The notes beneath the pieces are model-generated. The model ran no database searches. It had not been told where the DNA came from and saw only the letters and a program-made list of their open reading frames with translations. From Bradyrhizobium sp. Gha (GTDB lineage: Bacteria; Pseudomonadota; Alphaproteobacteria; Rhizobiales; Xanthobacteraceae): a stretch of 64,000 nucleotides of DNA. A program made the translations under genes and the position numbers. Location: contig NZ_FOQM01000007.1 of assembly GCF_900113735.1 (NCBI RefSeq), positions 62,001 to 126,000 of the forward strand, given 5' to 3'. This document shows positions 37,447 to 46,170 of this stretch, piece by piece; position 1 is the stretch's first letter; every line of letters starts with the position of its first letter.

Positions 37447-38427
37447 ATGAAAGCCGTCGTGGTCGCGCAATACGTCCCCATCGATCAGATCGAACTGAAG
37501 CAGGTACCATCTCCACGCATGGAGGCGGGACAGTTGCGCATTCGCGTGGAGGCGGCGGGCATCGGTTTTGTCGACGGCCTCAAGATCGAGGGACGCTACC
37601 AGACCAGGGATCCCCTGCCCTTCATTCCCGGGACGGAATTCGCGGGTGTTGTCCTGGAGGCGCCCGGCGCACCGGGCGGCTATCAACCCGGCATGCACGT
37701 GATGGGCATGACGCGGTCTGGCGCGCTCGCCGAAGAAATCGTGGTCAACCCCGATGCGCTCCATCCGCTGCCGGACGGCGTCACCGCCGAGGTCGCCGCA
37801 TCGTTTCGCGCCAATTACCTGACCGCGCTCTATGCGCTGAGCGCGCGCGCCACGATCGTCGCGGGCGAGCAGTTGCTCGTGCTGGGAGCAGCGGGAGGCA
37901 CCGGTACCGCGGCCGTGCAGATCGGCAGGTTGCTCGGCGCCCGCGTGATCGCCGCAGCATCGACTCCGGAGAAGCGCGAATTCGCGCAAGCGCATGGCGC
38001 CGACGCCGTCATCGACTACACCCAGGCCGGCTGGCGCGATACGCTGAAGGAATTGACCGGAGGACACGGCGCCGACGTGATCTTCGATCCCGTCGGTGGC
38101 GAGATCTCGGTGCAGGCCTTTCGCTCGATCGCCTGGCATGGGCGCCATCTGGTCGTCGGCTTCGCCGGCGGCGCGATTCCCGCGCTGCCGTTCAATCTGC
38201 CGCTTTTGAAGGGCGGCGCCCTGCTCGGCGTCGACCTCGCGCAGATTCCGACGCGCGAGCCTGAGGTGCAGAAGCGCCTGATGTCGCAGCTGATGGGCTG
38301 GCTCGCCGAGGGCAAGCTGAAGCCCGCGGTCGGTCGCGTCTTCGCGCTCGACGATTTCCGCGAGGCGTTCAGGACGATGCAGAGGCGCGGAGCGCTCGGC
38401 AAGATGGTCGTGCGCATCTCGAAATAG
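37447..38427 (+). CDS. MDR-family NADPH:quinone reductase-like oxidoreductase
   Basis: A 326-residue zinc-free medium-chain reductase. It shows MKAVVVAQYVPIDQIELKQV, the catalytic-domain segment LPFIPGTEFAGVVLEAPGAP, and the coenzyme motif LLVLGAAGGTGTAAVQIGRL with AAASTPEKREFAQAHGAD. The Cys/His zinc ligands of alcohol dehydrogenases are absent, as in quinone oxidoreductases. It is followed 95 bp downstream by an LLM-class flavin oxidoreductase on the same strand. Substrates of this family (quinones, enones, crotonyl-type compounds) cannot be separated by eye. Confidence 0.93.
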   Translation: MKAVVVAQYVPIDQIELKQVPSPRMEAGQLRIRVEAAGIGFVDGLKIEGRYQTRDPLPFIPGTEFAGVVLEAPGAPGGYQPGMHVMGMTRSGALAEEIVVNPDALHPLPDGVTAEVAASFRANYLTALYALSARATIVAGEQLLVLGAAGGTGTAAVQIGRLLGARVIAAASTPEKREFAQAHGADAVIDYTQAGWRDTLKELTGGHGADVIFDPVGGEISVQAFRSIAWHGRHLVVGFAGGAIPALPFNLPLLKGGALLGVDLAQIPTREPEVQKRLMSQLMGWLAEGKLKPAVGRVFALDDFREAFRTMQRRGALGKMVVRISK

Positions 38428-38522
38428 ACGCACAAACGGAAACCGAGCATTTCCGGAATGCAGACTTGTGACGTCGCGGGCATCCATTAAGTCTGACCGA
38501 TCCTCCCACAGAGACCTGATCG

Positions 38523-39554
38523 ATGACCGCACCGCTCGAATTCGGACTGGATACCTTTGGCGACGTCACAGGGGACGCCTCCGGCAACATGCTTCCGCAT
38601 GCGCAGGTGATCCGCAACGTGGTCGACGAGGCGGTGCTGGCCGACGAGCTCGGCCTCGACTTCATCGGCCTCGGCGAGCACCATCGTTCTGATTTTGCGA
38701 TCTCCTCGCCCGAGACGGTGCTCGCCGCCATCGCGGCGCGCACCAAGCGCATCCATCTCGGCTCGGCCGTGACGGTGCTGAGCTCGGACGACCCCATTCG
38801 CGTGTTCCAGCGCTTTGCGACGCTGGATGCGCTCTCAGGCGGACGCGCCGAAGTGATCCTCGGCCGCGGCTCGTTCACGGAATCCTTTCCGCTGTTCGGC
38901 TTCGACCTGCGCAAATACGAAGAGCTGTTCGAGGAGAAGCTCGATCTGTTCACCGCGCTGCTGTCGCAGAAGCCGGTGACGTGGCAGGGCAAGCTGCGTC
39001 CGCCATTGAAGGAGCAACTGGTCTATCCACCGGTCGAGCACGGCCGGCTCAAAACCTGGATCGGCGTCGGCGGCAGTCCGAAATCGGTGGTGCGCGCCGC
39101 GCATTACGATCTCCCCTTGATGCTCGCGATCATCGGCGGCGATCCCGAGCGCTTTTCGCCTTACGTCGACCTCTACCGCCGCGCCTTCAGGGAGTTCGGC
39201 CGTCCGGCACAGCCGATCGGCGTGCACTCGCCGGGCTATGTCGCCGAGACCGACGAACAGGCGCGCGAAGAGCTATGGCCCGACTACAAGGCGATGCGCG
39301 ACCGCATCGGCCGCGAGCGCGGCTGGCCGCCGATGGGCCGCGACGAGTTCGTCAGCGAAGCCGAGCACGGCTCGCTCTATGTCGGCTCACCCGAAACGGT
39401 CGCGCGAAAAATCGCCAAGACGGCGCAGGCGCTCGGCATCTCGCGCTTCCAGCTGAAATATTCAGCGGGGCAATTGCCGCATGAGAAGCTGATGACGAGC
39501 ATCGGGCTTTATGGGCGGAAGGTGGTGCCGATGGTGCGGGAGATGATGGGGTAA
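38523..39554 (+). CDS. LLM-class (luciferase-like) flavin-dependent oxidoreductase
   Basis: A 343-residue TIM-barrel flavoprotein of the bacterial luciferase superfamily. It starts MTAPLEFGLDTFGDVTGDAS, then DFIGLGEHHRSDFAISSPET (the usual EHH segment), RVFQRFATLDALSGGRAEVI LGRGS, and a typical end GSPETVARKIAKTAQALGIS RFQLKYSAG. It probably uses reduced FMN or F420 to oxygenate a small molecule. It is downstream of the quinone reductase-like gene, which could supply reducing power or handle the same xenobiotic. Confidence 0.93.
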   Translation: MTAPLEFGLDTFGDVTGDASGNMLPHAQVIRNVVDEAVLADELGLDFIGLGEHHRSDFAISSPETVLAAIAARTKRIHLGSAVTVLSSDDPIRVFQRFATLDALSGGRAEVILGRGSFTESFPLFGFDLRKYEELFEEKLDLFTALLSQKPVTWQGKLRPPLKEQLVYPPVEHGRLKTWIGVGGSPKSVVRAAHYDLPLMLAIIGGDPERFSPYVDLYRRAFREFGRPAQPIGVHSPGYVAETDEQAREELWPDYKAMRDRIGRERGWPPMGRDEFVSEAEHGSLYVGSPETVARKIAKTAQALGISRFQLKYSAGQLPHEKLMTSIGLYGRKVVPMVREMMG

Positions 39555-39714
39555 GAAACTCGCGTTCGCCTTAGTCCTTCAGACTGCCAGCGTTCGAGGC
39601 GAAGGAGCAAGCCCGGCGCGGCGTAAACCCCGAGCTTTTTTAGACCGGATCACAGGACGGACCGCGCCTTCGGCTTCGTCCGCCAGGCCCAGATGACCTG
39701 AGATGAGGTGTACT

Positions 39715-41001
39715 TTACGACCCGAAAAAGCGAAAGCGTGACGCGCCAAACGGCGCGATATCGACGCCGGCAGTCCTGCCGGCAATGAGATCGGCGACAA
39801 TCGAGCCCGTGATCGGGCCCGACGCCAGGCCGACATGTCCGTGTCCGAAGGCGTGGACAATATCCGCCGATGCCGACGCCATGCCAATGACGGGACGTCC
39901 GTCCGGCGTCGATGGCCGGTGCCCCATCCAGCGATCGACCGTCAGGCCGGCGCGCGGTCCGAGGGCAGGATACGTCCGCAAGGCATGTGCGATGAGAATC
40001 TCGACGCGCGCCCAGTCCGGCTCGGCGTCGGGGCGCGAGAGCTCGACCTGGCCCGAAAGACGCAAGCCCGCCGGTGTCGGCGTGTTGGCCATTCGTCCAT
40101 CGCTCGGCATGATCGGAAGCTTCGGACCCGCGGCGGCCGATGCAATGACGCCGTGATAGCCCCGCTCGCTCGCCAGCAGCACGCGATCGCCCGCGGCCTC
40201 AGCAAGAGCCTTCGACCAGATGCCGGCGCAGATCACGGCGCGATCACATTCGATCGGGCCCTGATCGGTGACGACCGATGCGAGACAGCCACCGGTCACA
40301 ACAAAGCCGGTCGCGCGCGCCTTGACCAGCCGTGCGCCGCGCTCTCGCGCAGCATCAACGATCGCCCCTACATAGGCGCCCGGATCGATACAATGGGCCC
40401 CTTCGTGTACGAAGGCGCCGAACTGATAGTTGGAGCTCAAATCCGGCTCCCGCTGGCGCAGCTCGTCGGCATCGAGCTCGAGCCAATCGAGCCCATTGTC
40501 TTTCCGAAGCCGCCAAGCAAGCGCTTCGCCGTCGAAGGCCTTGCGATCGGGATAGGCGTAGAGCAGACCCGTCTGGCGTATGTACTCCGGCCTCCCGATC
40601 TCCCGAGCGAGCACCGCGTGCCGCGCCGGACCGTCGCGCAAAATCGAGGCGAGTACGCGCGCGGTACGTTCGACCTTTGCAACGGTCCATCCGGCCGCGA
40701 GGAAACGGAGGAGCCACGGCGCCAGCGCTGGCAGTGCCGTCCAGCGCAGGACCAGAGGCCCGTTCCGATCGGTGAGATAACCCGGCAATTTGCGCCAGAG
40801 ACCGGGCATGGACATCGGGATGATCGAGGCAGGGCTGATCCAGGCACCATTGCCATAGCTTGCCGCCTGGCGCCCGCCCGGCTCGTTCGGCTCGATGAGT
40901 GTAACTTCGTGCCCGTCCTTGATGAGCTCCCATGCGGCCGCAGCGCCGACGATACCTGCGCCAATGACAGCGATCCGCAATGGCGTCCTATCCCGCTTCA
41001 T
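39715..41001 (-). CDS. FAD-dependent amine/D-amino acid dehydrogenase (DadA-like)
   Basis: A 428-residue DAO-fold enzyme. The FAD motif is IAVIGAGIVGAAAAWELIKD (residues about 9-28), followed by SYGNGAWISPASIIPMSMPG, a substrate domain, and the C-terminal FAD-binding segment HAFGHGHVGLASGPITGSIV ADLIAG. It resembles small-subunit D-amino-acid dehydrogenases. The amino-acid ABC ATPase remnant just upstream (41025-41216) suggests it once formed part of an amino-acid uptake and oxidation operon. About 160 bp of non-coding sequence follow its stop. Confidence 0.9.
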   Translation of the reverse strand: MKRDRTPLRIAVIGAGIVGAAAAWELIKDGHEVTLIEPNEPGGRQAASYGNGAWISPASIIPMSMPGLWRKLPGYLTDRNGPLVLRWTALPALAPWLLRFLAAGWTVAKVERTARVLASILRDGPARHAVLAREIGRPEYIRQTGLLYAYPDRKAFDGEALAWRLRKDNGLDWLELDADELRQREPDLSSNYQFGAFVHEGAHCIDPGAYVGAIVDAARERGARLVKARATGFVVTGGCLASVVTDQGPIECDRAVICAGIWSKALAEAAGDRVLLASERGYHGVIASAAAGPKLPIMPSDGRMANTPTPAGLRLSGQVELSRPDAEPDWARVEILIAHALRTYPALGPRAGLTVDRWMGHRPSTPDGRPVIGMASASADIVHAFGHGHVGLASGPITGSIVADLIAGRTAGVDIAPFGASRFRFFGS

Positions 41002-41024
41002 CCTTCAACCCGCTCGCAGACACG

Positions 41025-41216
41025 TCATCCGTTCGCCGCAACAGTCGGCAGGCCACTACTGTGGAAGTGACCCAGAAAGGCCCGTGTTGCCGGCTGCGTT
41101 GGCGTGTCGATCACCTGCCGAGTCGGCCCCTCCTCCACGACGAAGCCATCGCGCATGAATACGACGCTATCGGCCACCTCGCGCGCAAACGTCATCTCAT
41201 GGGTCACGAGCACCAT
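41025..41216 (-). pseudogene. 3' remnant of an amino-acid ABC transporter ATPase (GlnQ type)
   Basis: The only readable part is the end of the ATPase: MVLVTHEMTFAREVADSVVF, with the switch histidine in VTHEM, then MRDGFVVEEGPTRQVIDTPT. Walker A, Q-loop, signature and Walker B, all upstream in a complete gene, are missing. Sequence beyond 41216 is unrelated, so a deletion or rearrangement next to tRNA-Tyr removed about three quarters of the gene. A product of 63 residues would not bind ATP. Confidence 0.85.
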
Positions 41217-41367
41217 GCATCACGTGAGTGGACATAGGGGGAAAGTATAGGCGCCCTGGATCGGTCCCGAATAGAACCAGCGCGCGAGCGTGGCCAAGGC
41301 CAGAACCGGTCGTTTTGACCACCCCAGCGCACCTGACGGGAAGAAAATTTCGCAAGTATTTTCAAGA

Positions 41368-41453
41368 TGGTGGGGGAGGCAGGACTCGAACCTGCGAAGC
41401 CATGAGGCGGCTGATTTACAGTCAGCTCCCTTTGCCACTCGGGACACTCCCCC
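41368..41453 (-). tRNA. tRNA-Tyr (anticodon GUA)
   Basis: An 86-nt class II tRNA with encoded CCA. The acceptor is GGGGGAG, the anticodon loop CTGTAAA in stem CTGA/TCAG, and the variable arm is long. The T-arm reads GCAGGTTCGAGTCCTGC. It lies between the glnQ-type remnant and rlmB. Confidence 0.97.
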
Positions 41454-41660
41454 GCTCGACGGCAGCACAATCGGGCCGGACCTTGCCGGCGGACCGAAAA
41501 CGGCCATGGAACGTGAAGGCCGCGACAGCCCGGATGGGGGCGCGACCGGGCGCGGTTATGGGCGATCCGGTGGGGCAAAGTCAACCGAGGCGAACAGCTA
41601 AAATCACCATCGCAGCCACCCAAATTGCCATATTCGGGGACCCGTGACACAAGCGAGGGC

Positions 41661-42491
41661 ATGAAGGATCGAAAATTCGTCCCCAAGGCCCCCCGCGGCG
41701 GCTCTAAGCCTTTCAACAGACCGGGAAAATCGGGCGGCCGGCCGGCGTGGCGCGAGCGCGATTCGCACTCCGACGGGCCCGTCATCCTCTATGGCTGGCA
41801 CACCGTCACAATGGCGCTGGCCAACCCCGAGCGGCGGATCCGCAGGCTGACGCTGACCGAGAACGCCGCACGGCGGCTGGCGGACGAAAACATCGAAACC
41901 CGCATCGCACCCGAGATCGTCCGGCCCCAGGAGATCGATCGCCTGCTCTCCCCCGACGCGGTGCATCAGGGCCTGTTGGCCGAAGCCGATCCCCTTCCCT
42001 CGCCTGATATCGAGACGCTGAAGCAGGAAGGCATGGTGCTGGTGCTCGACCAGATCACCGATCCGCACAATGTCGGCGCCATCCTGCGCTCCGCCGCGGC
42101 GTTCGCGGTCAAGGCGATCGTCACCACTGCGCGCCATAGCCCGGAAGCGACCGGCGTGCTCGCCAAGGCCGCCTCCGGCGCGCTGGAGCTGGTGCCGATG
42201 GTATCCGTGCAAAACCTCGCGCGTGCGCTGACGGCATTGAACGAGCGCGGCTTCCAGACCGTCGGCCTCGATAGCGAAGGCAGCGAGGATCTCTCCGACG
42301 TCACCCTGCGCGAGCCGCTCGCGCTGGTGCTGGGCGCCGAAGGCAAAGGTCTGCGGCAGTTGACGCGCGAGACCTGCAGCGTCGTGGCGCGCCTCGACAT
42401 GCCCGGCCAGATCAAGAGCCTCAACGTCTCCAACGCAGCCGTGCTCTCACTCTATGTCGGCGCTGTCAGGCTCGGGCTGATGAGGCGTTAA
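41661..42491 (+). CDS. rlmB: 23S rRNA 2'-O-methyltransferase RlmB (SpoU family)
   Basis: A 276-residue SPOUT methyltransferase that modifies a guanosine in 23S rRNA. A basic N-terminus of about 45 residues precedes the substrate-binding domain (VILYGWHTVTMALANPERRI). The knot domain has motif 1 VLDQITDPHNVGAILRSAAA, motif 2 LALVLGAEGKGLRQLTRETC and motif 3 MPGQIKSLNVSNAAVLSLYV. The start at 41661 has GAGG upstream; the frame extends 12 codons further without a ribosome site. It ends at a shared bidirectional terminator. Confidence 0.95.
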   Translation: MKDRKFVPKAPRGGSKPFNRPGKSGGRPAWRERDSHSDGPVILYGWHTVTMALANPERRIRRLTLTENAARRLADENIETRIAPEIVRPQEIDRLLSPDAVHQGLLAEADPLPSPDIETLKQEGMVLVLDQITDPHNVGAILRSAAAFAVKAIVTTARHSPEATGVLAKAASGALELVPMVSVQNLARALTALNERGFQTVGLDSEGSEDLSDVTLREPLALVLGAEGKGLRQLTRETCSVVARLDMPGQIKSLNVSNAAVLSLYVGAVRLGLMRR

Positions 42492-42500
42492 AAGACAAAA

Positions 42501-42527
42501 CGCCGGCCCGCATCACGCAGACCGGCG
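42501..42527. terminator. Bidirectional terminator between rlmB and the Tyr/Gly-rich gene
   Basis: An 11-bp stem CGCCGGCCCGC / GCAGACCGGCG (two wobble pairs) with a 5-nt loop. On the minus strand it is followed by TTTTGTCTTTT, a good T-rich tail; on the plus strand by CTTCAT. Confidence 0.8.
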
Positions 42528-42552
42528 CTTCATCGGCTCAAGCGATCACAGA

Positions 42553-43038
42553 TCAGTAATAGCGGCGCAGCACGCGATGGCCGCCGTAATACGGCTGATA
42601 GCGATGGGCGTAGCCGTAGCGCGGGCCGTAGCCGTAATGCGGTCGCGGCAGATAGCCGTAACGGGGGCCGTAGCCGTAGCGATACGGACGGTAGTACGCG
42701 CGGTGATGATAAGCGGCAGCGCGATATCCATAGCCGTAGCCATAATTGGCGGGGGCGACGACCGCGTCTTCCTGGTAGGTCGGATACGGCGCGAAGGCGC
42801 CCGGACCGGTGTAGGTCGGGCCCTGGTTGACGTAGTAGTATTGCGTCGTCGGCTCGGCCAGGCGCTCATAGCCATAACCATAGCCGGTGCCGTAGCCATA
42901 TCCGCCGCAGCCGGTGTTGCAGCCGGAGAACACCGGCGCAACCGGCTGGCACGGCGAGAAGCCGCAGGCCATGGCCGGCGCGCTGCCCACGAACATCACG
43001 GCAGCCGCCGCGACCAGTCCCGAAATCATCTGACGCAT
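42553..43038 (-). CDS. Secreted Tyr/Gly-rich repeat protein
   Basis: A 161-residue protein with signal peptide MRQMISGLVAAAAVMFVGSA and cleavage after AMA. A short cysteine cluster (ACGFSPCQPVAPVFSGCNTG) follows, then low-complexity Gly-Tyr-rich sequence (YGYGTGYGYGY; RYGYGPRYGYL) ending in RRYY. No enzyme domain is visible; the composition suggests a surface or cell-envelope-associated polymer-like protein. AGGAGAG precedes the ATG. It is 43 bp downstream of another small secreted protein gene, same strand. Confidence 0.85.
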   Translation of the reverse strand: MRQMISGLVAAAAVMFVGSAPAMACGFSPCQPVAPVFSGCNTGCGGYGYGTGYGYGYERLAEPTTQYYYVNQGPTYTGPGAFAPYPTYQEDAVVAPANYGYGYGYRAAAYHHRAYYRPYRYGYGPRYGYLPRPHYGYGPRYGYAHRYQPYYGGHRVLRRYY

Positions 43039-43081
43039 TACTCTCTCCTGTTGATTTTCGTCTTGTTGATTCTGACGTTTC

Positions 43082-43567
43082 TCAACCCGGTGGCTTGCCG
43101 GGTATTCCTGCATGAGGCCGCGGGCGAGCACGGCGCGGATGGTCGTTGATCTCTGGCGCGAGGATCACCGGCGGCGGGTTGACCGGCACATCCATTTGCG
43201 GCGGCAGCGGCGCGGACTGCACGCCCAAGCTCTCATGGTAGCTCTCGGCCGGCTTCGGCAATTTGCGGTTTGCGGGCGGCTCGATTTCGAGGCGGCCATA
43301 GCCGGGCTGCAAGCCCATGCTTGGATAGTAGTGACCGACATCCGAGGGCTGCCGCTCGGCCACGTAGCGCCCGCCATAGATCGTGGGCTGCACCTGGACG
43401 TTCTTGCCAAGGCCCCAGACACCTTCGACAACGGTGTAGGACGCATCGATATTGTTGATGATGATGGGCACGCCGGGACGGCCGGGCACCACGATATCGA
43501 AGCCGCCGCCGGCCAAAGCCGTTGCGGGCAGTCCGATCAGGAAGGCTGTAAGCGCGAACGCGCGCAT
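43082..43567 (-). CDS. Secreted hypothetical protein, 161 aa
   Basis: It starts with signal peptide MRAFALTAFLIGLPATALAG. The mature part has GFDIVVPGRPGVPIIINNID and VWGLGKNVQVQPTIYGGRYV, then a proline-rich C-terminal third (PLPPQMDVPVNPPPVILAPE) and a basic tail. No known enzymatic domain is recognised. It is probably periplasmic or outer-surface. It may form an operon with the Tyr/Gly-rich gene downstream. Confidence 0.82.
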   Translation of the reverse strand: MRAFALTAFLIGLPATALAGGGFDIVVPGRPGVPIIINNIDASYTVVEGVWGLGKNVQVQPTIYGGRYVAERQPSDVGHYYPSMGLQPGYGRLEIEPPANRKLPKPAESYHESLGVQSAPLPPQMDVPVNPPPVILAPEINDHPRRARPRPHAGIPGKPPG

Positions 43568-43838
43568 GAAAATATCCCGGTTGTCCGGATTGCAAGCTAT
43601 CGGATTGCAACATCGAGAGGGTTAAGGACAGCCGACCAAATTCTGGTAAGCCTAACGCGTAAGCGTCGTGCGCCGCTCAAATCCTGCGGCTCGTCCTAGC
43701 GAAGCGTTAACGGCGCGGCTGCCGCGAGCCGCCGGGTTCCACCCGCTCACATCGGTTTGACTGCAAATCAGGCCTGCTGTTCGGAACGTCCGCCGCTCCC
43801 CGACATTTAGCTCCCCGTCAATTCAAAGGGAGACAACA

Positions 43839-44297
43839 ATGACGAAGATGAAGCTCCTCGGCGCAGTCGCGATCGCGGCCAGCATGGTGACAGGCGCCGC
43901 GATGGCGCAGACGGTCGCGGCGAGCCCCGGCGGCTGCGATCCCCGATTTCCCAACGCCAACTGCAGGAGTCTCGGTTCGGGTTACTCCGACCACGGCTAT
44001 CGTCATCATCGGGTAAGCTACCGGCAAACCAATCGCGATTGGAATAACGACTGGAACAGGACCCACACCGGATTCTGGCCGGCGGACGTCGCGGGCGATG
44101 TGGCCGGCGCCGCAATCGGCACCGCGGGCGCGATCGCAACCGCTCCGTTCCGCGCCATGGATAACAGCTACGCCTACGACAATTCCTGGGACAATCGCGG
44201 TTGGGATCACCGCACCTTTGCCCAGCGCAACGGTTTCGTCTGCACGCCCGGGACCTGGTTCAAGGGCGAGGACGGCCGCCGGCACATCTGCCAGTAA
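43839..44297 (+). CDS. Secreted hypothetical protein, 152 aa
   Basis: Signal peptide MTKMKLLGAVAIAASMVTGA with cleavage after AMA. The mature part is rich in Asn, Tyr, His and Arg (YRHHRVSYRQTNRDWNNDWN), has a glycine/alanine segment that could be a membrane-seeking helix (VAGDVAGAAIGTAGAIATAP), and ends with a Cys pair region FVCTPGTWFKGEDGRRHICQ. It is monocistronic, closed by a strong terminator at 44322. No function can be assigned. Confidence 0.85.
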   Translation: MTKMKLLGAVAIAASMVTGAAMAQTVAASPGGCDPRFPNANCRSLGSGYSDHGYRHHRVSYRQTNRDWNNDWNRTHTGFWPADVAGDVAGAAIGTAGAIATAPFRAMDNSYAYDNSWDNRGWDHRTFAQRNGFVCTPGTWFKGEDGRRHICQ

Positions 44298-44321
44298 GCC
44301 GATCCAGAAGCGAGCGACCCA

Positions 44322-44350
44322 AAACAGGCGGCCTCCGGGGCCGCCTGTTT
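44322..44350 (+). terminator. Rho-independent terminator
   Basis: A perfect 12-bp stem AAACAGGCGGCC / GGCCGCCTGTTT with a 5-nt loop. The stem itself ends in TTT. It lies 25 bp after the stop of the secreted-protein gene. Confidence 0.88.
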
Positions 44351-46170
44351 CATGCCCGCTGGAAGCGTGCGGGTTCTGGCACTTTCCGATCAAGTCTGGT
44401 ATTGCGACGCGCGGGCGGGCAGCCCGGCGCATGCCGGCCCCTGCCCGCTTCCTCAAGGCGTCGCCGGCTTAGCTCAGCGGTAGAGCAGCGGTTTTGTAAA
44501 CCGAAGGTCGGGGGTTCAATCCCCTCAGCCGGCACCAGTAGTTTAGCCGACAACACGGACTTACCTACGCGGGCCGATCCTCCCCGTACAGATAAGGCCG
44601 CTTGCACGGCCTCAGGGCGCCCGCCGGGCGTGCCAATCAATGCTGCCAGTCGTCCACGGGTTTCCACCATATAGGGCTCCCCGGGCTTTCTGGGCAGCAC
44701 CACGACGCTTTCAACTAACTCCCGAAAGCTGGCCGCGATCTGAGGGTCTATGCGATCCCCAGCACCGGCTATTTGCTCCAAATTCTGCCTGAAGCGAGCC
44801 ACTGCAGTGGGATGCAGGTCTACCGAAACGATCTTCTCGTCTGCGGTAGCCAGCTCCCGCTCTAACCGGGCCTTCTCGGCGCGCTGAGGCTCCAGCCGAG
44901 AAGCAATTTCCTCCATTCCGAGGAGCCCCTTCTCGACGGCGGCAATCAAGTTGTCGATTGCCCTCTGACAGCCCGCAATTTGTGCCGTGATCTTCGCCTT
45001 ATCGCGGCGTGCGCTCGCAGACAGCGCCCTCCTCTCGGCTAGATAGGCTTCGACAAACTTGCCCATTTGCTTGGGATTTTCGATCTGCGCCCGCAGCCGA
45101 GTCAAAACAAGCTGTTCAATCTTCTCGACGTAGTAGCGCGTGCCGTTCTTGCAGGAGCCGCTTTCTCGGTGGCGCGTACATTGAATACGCGGGCCGGATC
45201 GATCATGGCCCATAAGCGACATGCCAGAACCGCAAGCGCCACAGCGAAGCAATCCCGACAGAAGACGGGCGGACTTCGGCCGCTTGCGAGAGGCAGGCGT
45301 TCCCGCGTCAAGCCGTCGTGCCCGAACGACGTTGAACAGTTCGTCGTCGACAATGCGAAGATGTGGTGCTTCTGTATGAACCCAATCGGAAGGTGGGTTG
45401 TCGCGCCGGACCTGCTTTCCTGTTCTTGGGTTCTTGAAGTTCTTCCGCTTGTTCCAAACGACACGCCCGGCGTATCGCTCGTTCAGCAAAATTCCCTGCC
45501 CGCGCGCAACGTTGCCGTTAATAGTCGAAGCGTTCCATGCCCCGCCGCGCGGCGAAGGAACACCGTCACGATTGAGACTATCGGCAATTTTTCGAGGCGA
45601 CACGCCATCTGCGTACGCTTCGAAAATCCGCTTCACCACTTTTGACGTCTCTGGATCGACATCAAGGATTCCCGGCTCGCCCCTGCGGACCTTATAGCCA
45701 TAAATGTCACCGCCCGGATTCCGACCTTCGTTGAGAACATCCTTCTGACCGCGACGAACTTTGTTGGCGAGATTGTTGAGGAACATTGTGTTCATCACAC
45801 CCTTGACGCCAACGTGCATTTCATTGATCTGCCCGTCCGTACAGGTGTAAATCTCAACGCCCTTGAATGTCATGTCCTCGTAAAGTGCTGCTGTATCGCG
45901 CTGACTTCTTGAAAGTCTGTCCAAATCTTCTGACAGGACGATATCGAAGCGCCCAGCATCGGCCGCTTCAACCATCTTCATGAAGTTAGGGCGCCCCAAC
46001 ACAGAAGAGCCAGACTTAGCTCGGTCCTCAAACCGTTCGACAACTTGCCAGCCGTTTCTAGCAGCATAGGACTCACAAAGGTCAACTTGCTGTTCAATCG
46101 ACCTATCGTTTTGAAGGTCCGACGAATAGCGCGAATAGATCGCGACGCGCTTAGTGGATCGTGTTGTCAT
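44350..46170 (-). CDS. Large serine recombinase (probable element integrase)
   Basis: The open frame has 606 codons. The resolvase catalytic domain (about 8-150) has RVAIYSRYSSDLQNDRSIEQ with nucleophile Ser16. The recombinase domain covers about 165-275, the zinc ribbon is CGACGSGM ... CTRHRESGSCKN, and a coiled coil lies near 400-450. The last element-encoded codon is about 543 (base 44541). Beyond that the frame reads antisense through tRNA-Thr into the chromosome, so the final 60 or so residues are host sequence. The start at 46170 overlaps by 20 bp with the small upstream gene. Position next to attL marks it as the integrase. Confidence 0.92.
   Translation of the reverse strand: MTTRSTKRVAIYSRYSSDLQNDRSIEQQVDLCESYAARNGWQVVERFEDRAKSGSSVLGRPNFMKMVEAADAGRFDIVLSEDLDRLSRSQRDTAALYEDMTFKGVEIYTCTDGQINEMHVGVKGVMNTMFLNNLANKVRRGQKDVLNEGRNPGGDIYGYKVRRGEPGILDVDPETSKVVKRIFEAYADGVSPRKIADSLNRDGVPSPRGGAWNASTINGNVARGQGILLNERYAGRVVWNKRKNFKNPRTGKQVRRDNPPSDWVHTEAPHLRIVDDELFNVVRARRLDAGTPASRKRPKSARLLSGLLRCGACGSGMSLMGHDRSGPRIQCTRHRESGSCKNGTRYYVEKIEQLVLTRLRAQIENPKQMGKFVEAYLAERRALSASARRDKAKITAQIAGCQRAIDNLIAAVEKGLLGMEEIASRLEPQRAEKARLERELATADEKIVSVDLHPTAVARFRQNLEQIAGAGDRIDPQIAASFRELVESVVVLPRKPGEPYMVETRGRLAALIGTPGGRPEAVQAALSVRGGSARVGKSVLSAKLLVPAEGIEPPTFGLQNRCSTAELSRRRLEEAGRGRHAPGCPPARRNTRLDRKVPEPARFQRA
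44463..44537 (+). tRNA. tRNA-Thr (anticodon UGU), integration site
   Basis: A 75-nt tRNA with encoded CCA. The acceptor is GCCGGCT/AGCCGGC, the anticodon loop TTGTAAA in stem CGGTT/AACCG, and the T-arm GGGGGTTCAATCCCCTC. Its 3' 24 bases fall within the left direct repeat of the integrated element; the gene stays complete. Confidence 0.98.
44514..44540 (+). repeat. attL: 27-bp direct repeat at tRNA-Thr 3' end
   Basis: Identical over 27 bp to 62271-62297. It runs from the T-loop of tRNA-Thr through CCA and three bases beyond (GTA). The flanks diverge on both sides, as expected for site-specific integration. Confidence 0.95.

Noticed and set aside
37276..38532. A 418-codon minus-strand frame
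   Set aside because: Antisense to the quinone reductase-like gene; no ribosome site and no recognisable family.
41204..41785. A minus-strand frame across tRNA-Tyr
   Set aside because: It reads through the tRNA and antisense to rlmB; not a gene.
44350..44540. Host-encoded last 60 residues of the integrase as a true domain
   Set aside because: They are the antisense translation of tRNA-Thr and flanking chromosome; treated as an integration effect, not a domain.
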